Below are positions 1-6,882 of a stretch of DNA of 7,483 bases, one piece after another (positions within the stretch are counted from its first letter, which is position 1; each line of letters begins with the position of its first letter). The DNA comes from Campylobacterales bacterium (GTDB taxonomy: Bacteria; Campylobacterota; Campylobacteria; Campylobacterales; Sulfurimonadaceae). Made by a program: the position numbers and the translations under genes. The notes under the pieces were generated by a model. That model was not told the DNA's origin and made no database searches. It saw only the letters and a list, made by a program, of their open reading frames with translations. The stretch spans positions 1 to 7,483 of the forward strand of contig JAFGVR010000162.1 of assembly GCA_016937915.1 (NCBI GenBank), read 5' to 3'.

Positions 1-1
1 A

Positions 2-1315
2 AGTAACAAAATAGAGTTAGAAAATATAGAGATAGATTTGATAACTGAGCTAAGAGAAGCTTCTATGCTTTTAGATTCTTTAGCTGATAAAAAATCTATA
101 AATTACAAAGTAGATTTTGATAAAGAGATAGTTGATTATGTTTATAGTGATCCTACTAGATTAAAACAAGTTATTACAAATCTTATCTCAAATGCTATAA
201 AGTTTACACCTCATAGAAGTGATGTTAGATTTAGTGTAAAAGTTTTAAATACAACTTCAGATACACAAATGATTAGATTTAGTGTAAAAGACAATGGTAT
301 AGGGATACCAAAAGATAAGCAAAGCATCATATTTTCACCATATTCACAGGCTCAAGAGTCAACAACTAGGGAATATGGGGGGACTGGACTTGGGCTTAGC
401 ATATCAAAAAGTTTTGTAGAGTCATTTGGAGGGGAGCTTTTATTGGACTCAAAAGAGGGTGTAGGGAGCGATTTTTATTTTGATATAACTTTTAAAATAA
501 GCCCTAAAAAAAGGGAGTATCAGCTTGAAGAAAAAAAAGAGCTACTCTCTGTAAAAGATATGATAATAAAAGCAAATTTAAAAGTTTTAGTAGCTGAGGA
601 TTATGAGGTAAATAGAACTTTTATAAAACTAGTTTTATCAAAATACAAGATAAAACCAGACTTTGTCGTTGATGGTGTCGAAGCTCTTAAAAAAAGTCAA
701 GAAAATAGTTATGACATAATATTTATGGATGTAAATATGCCTAATATGGGGGGTGTTGAATCTACTCAAAACATAAGACTATTTGATAAAATTACACCTA
801 TCATAGCATTAACTGCAAATACACTTGAAGGTGATAGAGAGAGATTTTTAGAAGCTGGTATGAATGATTATCTAAGTAAACCATTGGATAGAAACAAATT
901 TGAAGAGATACTTTTAGAGTATGTAAATTGTGAAGATCATTGTTGTTGCGAAGATGCTGAAGAGATAGATGAAGAGGGTGTTGAGATAGAGAGCATCTTA
1001 GAGAAGATAAAACTAAGTTTTGTGAATTTCAATGATCAAATAATTATGAAACTTGTCAATACCTTCGTAAAAAGTACAGATGTTTCACTACAAGAGTTAA
1101 AAAAAGCTATAGATAAGAAAGACTTTGAAAATATAAAATCTTATGCACATAAAATAGCAGGTTCTGCAGGAAATCTAAAACTAAATCATATGTATGAAAA
1201 TGCAAGAATCATAGAGATAGATGCATCTCAAGAGATAAATATAAACTATGAGGAAAACTATCTTAAAATTAAAAGATGTTTTGATAAATTAAAATTTGAA
1301 TTAGAATCTAAATAA
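2..1315 (+). CDS. Hybrid sensor histidine kinase (HATPase–receiver–HPt), 5' end truncated by the window
   Basis: The reading frame is open from base 2, with no stop before the edge, so the TTG at 38 is almost certainly internal and the gene starts upstream. The first visible residues (SNKIELENIEIDL) resemble the stretch after a kinase H-box, so the phosphoaccepting His and the sensor domain are off-window. Numbering from base 2: N-box NLISNAIKF near 60-68, G1 box DNGIGI 97-102, F-box region, and G2 box GGTGLGL 126-132, forming the ATP-binding domain. A receiver domain follows with the acidic pair AED 198-200, phosphoacceptor Asp243 (MDVNMPNM), Thr271 and Lys293. A C-terminal HPt domain carries His383 (HKIAGSAGN). 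No DNA-binding output domain is present, so phosphate should pass His-Asp-His to a separate response regulator. Between receiver and HPt lies an acidic linker with a Cys/His cluster. The stimulus cannot be inferred. Confidence in the family is high. Confidence 0.95.
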   Translation, partial: SNKIELENIEIDLITELREASMLLDSLADKKSINYKVDFDKEIVDYVYSDPTRLKQVITNLISNAIKFTPHRSDVRFSVKVLNTTSDTQMIRFSVKDNGIGIPKDKQSIIFSPYSQAQESTTREYGGTGLGLSISKSFVESFGGELLLDSKEGVGSDFYFDITFKISPKKREYQLEEKKELLSVKDMIIKANLKVLVAEDYEVNRTFIKLVLSKYKIKPDFVVDGVEALKKSQENSYDIIFMDVNMPNMGGVESTQNIRLFDKITPIIALTANTLEGDRERFLEAGMNDYLSKPLDRNKFEEILLEYVNCEDHCCCEDAEEIDEEGVEIESILEKIKLSFVNFNDQIIMKLVNTFVKSTDVSLQELKKAIDKKDFENIKSYAHKIAGSAGNLKLNHMYENARIIEIDASQEININYEENYLKIKRCFDKLKFELESK

Positions 1316-1334
1316 CGGTGATTTTATATCACCG
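1316..1334. terminator. Hairpin between convergent genes, candidate bidirectional terminator
   Basis: A perfect 7-bp inverted repeat (CGGTGAT 1316-1322, ATCACCG 1328-1334) encloses a 5-base loop. It starts directly after the kinase stop codon and overlaps the TGA stop of the helicase on the opposite strand. On the minus strand it is followed by a T-rich but interrupted run (TTATTTAGATT). On the plus strand the nearest T6 run is about 17 bases away. The structure is seen directly; terminator activity in either direction is inferred. Confidence 0.5.
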
Positions 1335-4103
1335 TCTGATTCTATCTCTCCCTTTTTTGTAGTGCTTTTTAAAACAATGTTGGCAGATGCTGTATTTTGA
1401 ATTTTTAGGGAGTGGCACCCCACATATTTTACAACTTCTGACAAATCCCTCTTGAGCCAAAGATTTTTCTATGTATTTATTTAAAATACCCCTTGCACTT
1501 CTAGCTTTTTGCTCATCTAAAAAATAATCTTTAAATCGGTAACTAAGCCATAGGTAAAGGGAGATCTCTTTTACCATATCTTCAGCTAGTAAAAGCTCTT
1601 GAGATGTTTTTGCATAACTTCCATGAAGCTTTGGCAACTCATAAATAACAGGCATCTTTTTCTCTAAAGCTAAGATATACCCCTCATAGGCTTGAACTAT
1701 GTATGGTGATTTTAGAGTTAGTGGTGCACAAGCTAGATGATACTTTGTAGTTATATCAAGTTTATAGTTATCAACTATCTTTGCAGCTTCAAGCATATCA
1801 TCAAGGTTTGCCGCGTAAAATGGTCCATCAAAAACCATATTTCTAGAGAAAAAGTTTAAAACCTCCCAAAGTGAGTTCTCCTCTAAGATGTTTGAGACTA
1901 GTTTTATATGCTCTATGTTAGCCATCACTTTAAAAGGGACAGAGATCTCTTTTGCTGGTTTATTGAAGTTTCTTTTTATGGTGTTATATACATTTTTATG
2001 TAAAGCTCCAACATATCCAACCTCCTCAAGCCCATACCTTCCAGCTCTTCCAGATATCTGAGCTATCTCAGATGGAGTGAGGTCTCTTTGGGTTATCCCA
2101 TCAAACTTATCAGATGCAGAAAAAAGGATAGTTTTTATAGGTAGGTTTAGTCCCATCGCTATGGCATCTGTAGCTACTAAAACATTTGTCTCCCCATCAC
2201 GAAATCTTCTAGCCTCTTCGCGTCTAACTTCAGGTGATAGGTTTCCATAGATAACACTTACTAAAAATCTAGATGCAAACTGCTCTCTTAGTTTTAAAAC
2301 ATCTTTTCTGCTAAATGCAATTATGGCACTACCTTTTTTTATCTCACTAGCATCTGTTGGTATATCTAAAAGTTTTAGTGGGTTTTTCCTCTCAAACTCC
2401 ACTATCTCAAGCTCTTCACCAAGGTACTCTGCCAAAGCTATGATTGCATTTTTACAGTTTGGTGAGCCTGTCATTATGACTTCACTAGCAGGAGCTCCAA
2501 TGATAGCATTTGCCCACGCCCATCCACGATCTGCATCATCTATCATCTGCACTTCATCTATGATACAAACATCAACATCCACCGCAAAGTTTAGCATTTC
2601 GATAGTTGAGCTTATGTGTGTAGCATCTTCGTTTAAAAGCTGCTCTTCACCTGTTATGAGTGATACATCAAGCCCTTTCTCTTTTAGATTCTCATACCCC
2701 TCTAGTGCCAAAAGTCTAAGTGGAGCTAGGTAGTAGCCAGTATCTGCGGCTTCTAGTTTTTGCATAGCTGTATAGGTTTTACCGCTATTTGTTGGCCCTA
2801 TGTGAAGGGTTAGTTTGCGTCTGAGGTTTCTAGCAAGTGGGAAAAGGTTTTTAAAATCTCTTATAGTTCTAGCTAAAAGTGCCTCTTTTTGTTTTTTTGC
2901 TATCTCATCTTGAATCTCATAAAGAAATCTTCTAAAAACTTTTTTCTTTATCTTTGGAGTTATGATCAGATCAGAGCCTAAAAGGTCAAATAAAAGTGGA
3001 TATATCTTTTTATAAAGCTCATCATCTTTTAGATGCAGTAGCGATGCGTGTTCATTGCACTCGGTTGCCAAAGAGTTCAGCTCTGCTAAAAAGTACTCCT
3101 CTTGTTCTTGTTTAGAAGTTTGTAAAACCTCTTCAAAATCAAGTTTCTCACTACACCAAATCTTCTCTAAAAGTTTTTGCAACTCTATATGAAGCTCTAA
3201 AATATAGCTAAATTTTTTATCGCTAAATGGGAGTTCTAACTCATTTTCTAATGCTATGAGGTACTCATGTTTTAAAAGTTCACATCTTTTAACCTCTAGT
3301 GCATCTGAGATTATCTTTTTTAAGATCTCCTCTTTTATGAGTGGGTATTTTGTTATGTTTGGGGGTGATGAGCGAAGTGATGATACTATCTCATCTGTTG
3401 TTAGATATGCGTGAGGGATTTTTAGATGCTTGATAAACTTCTCAACCTCTTTTTGCCTTTTTGCTCTAACTACCTCTTTGTCATCCTCCACTTTTTGGAT
3501 GATGGTATCTGCATCTTCGTTATCCAAAAACTCATAATCGTAAGGTTTGGTTTTAAGCACTTCTATTTTGTGAAAACTTTGACCATAAAGTACATAGTGT
3601 ATAAACGCATTAAACTCAAAACTCTCATCATCCTCAAATGAGCCTTTGCAACTCTTCTCAACCCTCTCTTTTTTCTCCTCTTGGCGGATATGTTTTAGTT
3701 TTTTTTCTATCTTCTCATGGGTTATCTTTTTTGCTCTGACCTCTGCAAAAGCTGAGTGAAGTTTTATCATCTCCTCTTTTGTTACATCAAAATCATCTAG
3801 CAGTAGATCAAGTTTCTCCTCATGATGCAAAGATGGCTCTTTTGGTTTGTCGGATTTGTAGATTGTTTTATTGTGGATAAAGAAGTTTAATATCTCTTTT
3901 CTTATGTGGCTATCAGCTTCACTCCAAATCATCCTAGCTAGTTTTACAAGCTCACTTTTAGAGTAATCAACCTCATGGATGCCAAGGTAGTGAAACATCT
4001 CACTAAGAGTTTGAGACTCAACCCTCTCAACACCCACATCAAACGGATCATCGTCGAAATATTTTTTAATTTTTTGATTTATTTTTGCATTTTTTTTAGA
4101 CAT
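1329..4103 (-). CDS. SUV3-like superfamily 2 helicase with long N-terminal region and C-terminal zinc ribbon
   Basis: This 924-residue protein has a complete helicase core resembling the mitochondrial SUV3 RNA helicase. Visible motifs are Walker A GPTNSGKT (436-443), Ia APLRLLALE (460-468), TGEE (484-487), Walker B box DEVQ (516-519), TGS (545-547), IIAFSR (594-599), motif V ATDAIAMGLNLP (644-655) and motif VI QISGRAGRYG (682-691). The GPTNSGKT, DEVQM and RGWAW signatures are typical of SUV3 rather than DEAD-box proteins. Residues 1-430 are rich in Lys, Glu and Leu, with coiled-coil-like charge patterns near 120-150, and match no domain I recognise. The C-terminus has a likely zinc ribbon (Cys891, Cys894, Cys907, Cys910) and a basic tail. 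Mitochondrial SUV3 unwinds RNA and works with PNPase; a role in RNA turnover here is inference. The start is 12 bases after the RDD gene stop, suggesting cotranscription, but no clear Shine-Dalgarno sequence precedes it. Confidence 0.92.
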   Translation of the reverse strand: MSKKNAKINQKIKKYFDDDPFDVGVERVESQTLSEMFHYLGIHEVDYSKSELVKLARMIWSEADSHIRKEILNFFIHNKTIYKSDKPKEPSLHHEEKLDLLLDDFDVTKEEMIKLHSAFAEVRAKKITHEKIEKKLKHIRQEEKKERVEKSCKGSFEDDESFEFNAFIHYVLYGQSFHKIEVLKTKPYDYEFLDNEDADTIIQKVEDDKEVVRAKRQKEVEKFIKHLKIPHAYLTTDEIVSSLRSSPPNITKYPLIKEEILKKIISDALEVKRCELLKHEYLIALENELELPFSDKKFSYILELHIELQKLLEKIWCSEKLDFEEVLQTSKQEQEEYFLAELNSLATECNEHASLLHLKDDELYKKIYPLLFDLLGSDLIITPKIKKKVFRRFLYEIQDEIAKKQKEALLARTIRDFKNLFPLARNLRRKLTLHIGPTNSGKTYTAMQKLEAADTGYYLAPLRLLALEGYENLKEKGLDVSLITGEEQLLNEDATHISSTIEMLNFAVDVDVCIIDEVQMIDDADRGWAWANAIIGAPASEVIMTGSPNCKNAIIALAEYLGEELEIVEFERKNPLKLLDIPTDASEIKKGSAIIAFSRKDVLKLREQFASRFLVSVIYGNLSPEVRREEARRFRDGETNVLVATDAIAMGLNLPIKTILFSASDKFDGITQRDLTPSEIAQISGRAGRYGLEEVGYVGALHKNVYNTIKRNFNKPAKEISVPFKVMANIEHIKLVSNILEENSLWEVLNFFSRNMVFDGPFYAANLDDMLEAAKIVDNYKLDITTKYHLACAPLTLKSPYIVQAYEGYILALEKKMPVIYELPKLHGSYAKTSQELLLAEDMVKEISLYLWLSYRFKDYFLDEQKARSARGILNKYIEKSLAQEGFVRSCKICGVPLPKNSKYSICQHCFKKHYKKGRDRIRR

Positions 4104-4108
4104 AAATG

Positions 4109-4114
4109 ATTATA
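4109..4114 (-). promoter_or_regulatory. Possible -10 element (TATAAT) just before the helicase start
   Basis: On the minus strand a perfect TATAAT ends 5 bases before the helicase ATG and lies in the short gap after the RDD stop. If used, transcription would begin at about the ATG and give a leaderless message, which would fit the missing ribosome binding site. No recognisable -35 is present, though Campylobacterota promoters often lack one. In AT-rich DNA such a hexamer may occur by chance. Confidence 0.25.
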
Positions 4115-4115
4115 T

Positions 4116-4598
4116 CTAATCTTTTCTATCGTTTTCCTCTATAACTATAGTTGATGCGATGATGTCGTGAAGTGACTTTTTATCTTTTCTATAAAAAGGG
4201 ATTAACAATCCTATAAGGGTAGTAGCAGAAAATAAAAATGCGATAAATCTCCATAAAGCTCTTAAAAAAGATATCTTCTCTAATGTAGTATCATCTACTA
4301 TCTTGATAGTATAAGCTTTTTTACCAGGGGTTTGAGCTAGTTTTGAAACTAAAGTAGCATATATAAGTCCATACATAGTTACACCTATAAGGGGAGCTAA
4401 TTGTGATGCTTGAAACTCATCTTTACCATCTAAAAAAACATAAGTGATGATATAAAGTATTGGAGCATATATCATAAACATATCTGTTATAAAAGCTTTG
4501 ATGCGATCTGTATATTTTGCATAGGGGATAGTTTTGGAACTATCTTTTTGAAGTTTTTCTTGAATATTTTTTCTTTTTTTTATATCTCTAAATCTCAT
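4116..4598 (-). CDS. RDD-family membrane protein
   Basis: This 160-residue protein has the RDD-family layout. A basic N-terminus (to about 30) is followed by the Asp-Arg and downstream Asp that head the first membrane segment (D31-R32, D39; helix about 36-55). A second hydrophobic segment spans about 67-86, then comes the family motif AQTPGKKAYTIKIVD (88-102), a third segment at about 112-133, and a closing charged stretch YRKDKKSLHDIIA with Asp145. The family's biochemical function is mostly unknown; some members have been linked to ion exchange or to membrane complexes, and nothing here selects one role. It is probably the first gene of a two-gene unit with the helicase, 12 bases away. The chosen ATG is preceded at about 6 bases by a modest AAGAG ribosome-binding-like sequence. 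Confidence 0.85.
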   Translation of the reverse strand: MRFRDIKKRKNIQEKLQKDSSKTIPYAKYTDRIKAFITDMFMIYAPILYIITYVFLDGKDEFQASQLAPLIGVTMYGLIYATLVSKLAQTPGKKAYTIKIVDDTTLEKISFLRALWRFIAFLFSATTLIGLLIPFYRKDKKSLHDIIASTIVIEENDRKD

Positions 4599-4622
4599 AA
4601 TATCTCTTTTAATAATTTAAGG

Positions 4623-4628
4623 ATTGTA
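4623..4628 (-). promoter_or_regulatory. Candidate -10 element for the RDD–helicase unit
   Basis: TACAAT on the minus strand (5 of 6 to TATAAT) lies about 24 bases upstream of the RDD start, downstream of the putative petC terminator. A T-run about 4 bases further upstream (4633-4638) fits the T-rich upstream regions of Campylobacterota sigma-70 promoters. There is no obvious -35. The position is plausible, but the evidence is only motif-based. Confidence 0.3.
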
Positions 4629-4632
4629 CTGC

Positions 4633-4666
4633 AAAAAATATCCATTTTGAAGTTAATAAAGTGGAT
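4633..4666 (-). terminator. Second hairpin with T-tract downstream of petC, candidate intrinsic terminator
   Basis: On the minus strand, bases 4666-4658 and 4648-4640 pair as ATCCA plus TTT, with one mismatch, around a 9-base loop. An A and then six consecutive T residues (4638-4633) follow immediately. This is the usual layout of a rho-independent terminator, although the stem is weak. It follows the stronger hairpin at 4667-4692, so the two may act in tandem to end the petABC message before the RDD gene. Confidence 0.45.
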
Positions 4667-4692
4667 TTTACAAGGGGATAACCCCTTGTAAA
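4667..4692 (-). terminator. Strong hairpin 6 bases after petC, candidate terminator of petABC
   Basis: A perfect 11-bp inverted repeat (TTTACAAGGGG 4667-4677, CCCCTTGTAAA 4682-4692) with a 4-base loop begins 6 bases beyond the petC stop codon. It is not followed directly by a T-run, so it may protect the 3' end or act with the T-tract hairpin just downstream. The stem is seen directly; its function is inferred from its position at the operon end. Confidence 0.6.
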
Positions 4693-4698
4693 GTTCAA

Positions 4699-5646
4699 TT
4701 AGTGTAAATCTCTCCACACTTGTTTTTTCCATAGAAGTGCAAGGATAGCGAAAATGATGATATAGATCATTACATTTTTACCAACAGCTTCTCTTTCATG
4801 GCGTTTAGTATCACCAACATCTTGCATATGCTCGATCACTTTCTCAGCAGTTTCTGCAGTTACACCAACTCTTGGCATTGCAGTACCTTCTAAATGTGAT
4901 TGAGGATTTTCGATGAAAGTAGATACAAAATGTTCACCACGAGAACGGATGTACATACTTAAATCTGGTGGTAATTTACCCATATAAGCTTTTAAGCTAT
5001 CTTGATACTCTAACACTTTAATATCGTAAGCTAAAGAATCTTTTTCATGTTTAAAGCTTGGTTTCTCACCAATTTGAGTCCAGTTTTCATAACTCATAGC
5101 GTGACATCTACCACAAGCAAGCTCGTAAGCCATTCTTGGAGTAAGTTCTTCTTGAGATACTGCTATAGATTTAAGATAAGCTACCATATCAGCTACTTCT
5201 TGATCTATATCTCCACCAGCTCCATAAAAAGCAACCATTGGGTGCATTTTTCCAGATTCTGGAGTGTATTTATGCTCAACTTTTAAAGCGTGAGCAGGAT
5301 TTTTGATAAGGTCAGCTAAGAATTTCTCATCATAAACTACACCAGCGTTTGATAAGTCTGGTGGGTTTACACCATAACTTGCAGCCGCCATTTGTGGTTC
5401 CATTGCAGCTGGCATACCAGCAGCTTCGATTGAGTGACAACCTACACAAGCACCAGCACCCATTACAAGCTCTTGACCACGAGTAGCATCACCTGTTTTT
5501 GTTAATTCTGGAAGGTCTTTATATGCAAAACCTTCACTCTCTACATGCTTATGCATTACATGGTGAGCATAAGGCTCAACCAGATAGTAAGTAAGAAGTG
5601 AGAAAAATACAACTACTAGTAAAATTATTGGTTCTTTATTTTTCAT
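4699..5646 (-). CDS. petC: Dihaem cytochrome c1 subunit of the cytochrome bc1 complex
   Basis: This 315-residue protein is the cytochrome c subunit of quinol:cytochrome c oxidoreductase, passing electrons from the Rieske centre to a soluble carrier. An N-terminal hydrophobic helix (about 6-24) acts as an uncleaved anchor or signal. Two periplasmic haem c sites follow: CVGCH (67-71) and CGRCH (178-182). Candidate axial Met ligands are Met134 or Met137 for the first haem and Met257 (TAMPRVG) for the second. A second membrane helix lies at about 291-306 and leaves a short basic tail. Both halves carry PPDLS followed at the same spacing by an E-x-F and an I-x-NP-L pattern, so the protein looks like a fused pair of cytochrome c domains. 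Canonical cytochrome c1 has one haem; the dihaem form is characteristic of Campylobacterota. It is last in petABC, with a GGAG ribosome binding site 5 bases before the ATG. Confidence 0.93.
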   Translation of the reverse strand: MKNKEPIILLVVVFFSLLTYYLVEPYAHHVMHKHVESEGFAYKDLPELTKTGDATRGQELVMGAGACVGCHSIEAAGMPAAMEPQMAAASYGVNPPDLSNAGVVYDEKFLADLIKNPAHALKVEHKYTPESGKMHPMVAFYGAGGDIDQEVADMVAYLKSIAVSQEELTPRMAYELACGRCHAMSYENWTQIGEKPSFKHEKDSLAYDIKVLEYQDSLKAYMGKLPPDLSMYIRSRGEHFVSTFIENPQSHLEGTAMPRVGVTAETAEKVIEHMQDVGDTKRHEREAVGKNVMIYIIIFAILALLWKKQVWRDLH

Positions 5647-5651
5647 ATTGA

Positions 5652-5658
5652 CTCCCTA
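5652..5658 (-). promoter_or_regulatory. petC ribosome binding site overlapping the petB stop
   Basis: The minus strand reads TAGGGAG here: the petB stop codon runs into GGAG, which ends 5 bases before the petC ATG. This fixes the petC start and, with only 9 bases between the genes, suggests translational coupling. Confidence 0.75.
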
Positions 5659-6870
5659 TGCTCTTTTTTCATTTTTAGTGATAAATGGTAACATTACCCA
5701 CTGAGCTATAAATAACAGAGCAGAAACAAGACCAATAGTACTAAACGGATCTTCTGGTGGTAATTTACCCATTGCAGTAAGAACAATCATATTTACAAGC
5801 ATCACCCAAAACCAGATAGCAAACATACCACGGCGATTTGCAGGGATTGTGTTTGGACTTCTGTCTAACCATGGTAAAAGTACAAATATAACTTGAGCAA
5901 AAGCAAAAGCAATTAGACCAATATCAACAGAGAATGGACGAAGAATCTCATAAGACCATAAGAAATACCACTCAGGATAGATGTGTGCTGGAGTCTTAAG
6001 ACCATCAGCAGGGTCAAAGTTTACAGGGTCCATAGCAAAACCGTAGTTCCAGAAAACTAAATAGAAGAAGAATATTAGATAAACACCAACTACCATCATA
6101 TCTTTTGACATGAAGTCATTAGCAAATCTCATAACTTTTGAACCAGCTTTATCACCAGCTAAATATTTTTTAGCCTCAGCATCAAAATCGATCTCCTCAC
6201 CATCTTGGTTATTAACATGTGGGATACGAAGTGTTGCAAAGTGAAGTCCTATAAGACCTAAAATAGCTAAAGGTATTAAAAGAACATGTAACATAAAGAA
6301 ACGAGTTAAGAAAGCTTGAGCAGGAACATAATCCCCACGAATCCACTCAACTAAGAAATCTGCATGTAAAGATCCACCAGCAAAAAGGTTAGTAATAACC
6401 ATACCAGCCCAGTAACTCATCTGTCCCCATGGAAGCATATAACCAGAGAATGCCTCAGCAGAAAACGCAACAAATAAAAGCATACCAGATACCCATATCA
6501 TCTCACGACCTTGCTTATAAGAACCATAATAGATACCAGTAAACATGTGGATATAGATAATTAGGAAAACTACAGATGCAGCTACACCATGGATATGTCT
6601 CCATAACCAACCAAAATCAACCTCTCTCATGATAGTGTAGTTTACACTATAAAATGCAGTATCAATGTTTGGTTGATAATACATAAGTAAGAATATACCT
6701 GAAACTAAAAGTAACATGAATGTGATAACTAGAACCATACCCATCGCCCACAAGAAGTTTATATTTTTAGGAATCCAATATTCGGATGCCATAACTTTTT
6801 CAACTTTTTCAATTGCTAAACGCTGGTTCAACCAATCTTTAACACTTGTAGCTTTTGTAAAATGTGCCAT
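5656..6870 (-). CDS. petB: Cytochrome b subunit of the cytochrome bc1 complex
   Basis: This 404-residue integral membrane protein carries the two b haems and the quinone sites of complex III. It is unsplit, with about eight hydrophobic segments (near 39-63, 88-112, 123-145, 186-213, 257-275, 312-335, 348-367, 376-396). Haem ligands are inferred by alignment to the helix B and D patterns: His94 and His108 (RHIHG, IHMFTG; spacing 14) and His195 and His210 (FFMLH, GLHFAT; spacing 15). The quinol-oxidation motif PEWY is at 299-302. A charged loop around 218-255 links the haem-binding half to the second half. The length fits fused cytochrome b rather than the split b6/subunit IV pair, though the helix D spacing is b6f-like. 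It lies between petA and petC with gaps of 12 and 9 bases, and a clear AAGGA precedes its ATG. Confidence 0.96.
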   Translation of the reverse strand: MAHFTKATSVKDWLNQRLAIEKVEKVMASEYWIPKNINFLWAMGMVLVITFMLLLVSGIFLLMYYQPNIDTAFYSVNYTIMREVDFGWLWRHIHGVAASVVFLIIYIHMFTGIYYGSYKQGREMIWVSGMLLFVAFSAEAFSGYMLPWGQMSYWAGMVITNLFAGGSLHADFLVEWIRGDYVPAQAFLTRFFMLHVLLIPLAILGLIGLHFATLRIPHVNNQDGEEIDFDAEAKKYLAGDKAGSKVMRFANDFMSKDMMVVGVYLIFFFYLVFWNYGFAMDPVNFDPADGLKTPAHIYPEWYFLWSYEILRPFSVDIGLIAFAFAQVIFVLLPWLDRSPNTIPANRRGMFAIWFWVMLVNMIVLTAMGKLPPEDPFSTIGLVSALLFIAQWVMLPFITKNEKRA

Positions 6871-6875
6871 TTGTT

Positions 6876-6880
6876 TCCTT
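6876..6880 (-). promoter_or_regulatory. petB ribosome binding site
   Basis: AAGGA on the minus strand ends 5 bases before the petB ATG and lies within the 12-base gap after the petA stop. It supports the chosen start and strong translation of petB from the petABC message. Confidence 0.75.
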
Positions 6881-6882
6881 TC

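Noticed and set aside
38..40. TTG as the start codon of the histidine kinase
   Set aside because: The frame stays open to base 2 and the upstream residues continue a normal post-H-box sequence, so this Leu codon is internal.
2323..2733. 136-residue open frame on the plus strand
   Set aside because: It lies wholly antisense to the helicase motif region, is Ser/Ala-rich as expected for a shadow frame, and has no recognisable domain or ribosome binding site.
3426..3641. 71-residue plus-strand open frame with hydrophobic stretches
   Set aside because: It is antisense to the helicase N-terminal region; the Phe/Leu-rich composition follows from reverse-complementing Lys/Glu codons.
5047..5286. 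79-residue plus-strand open frame within petC
   Set aside because: It is antisense to well-supported cytochrome c1 coding sequence and has no start signal or family resemblance.
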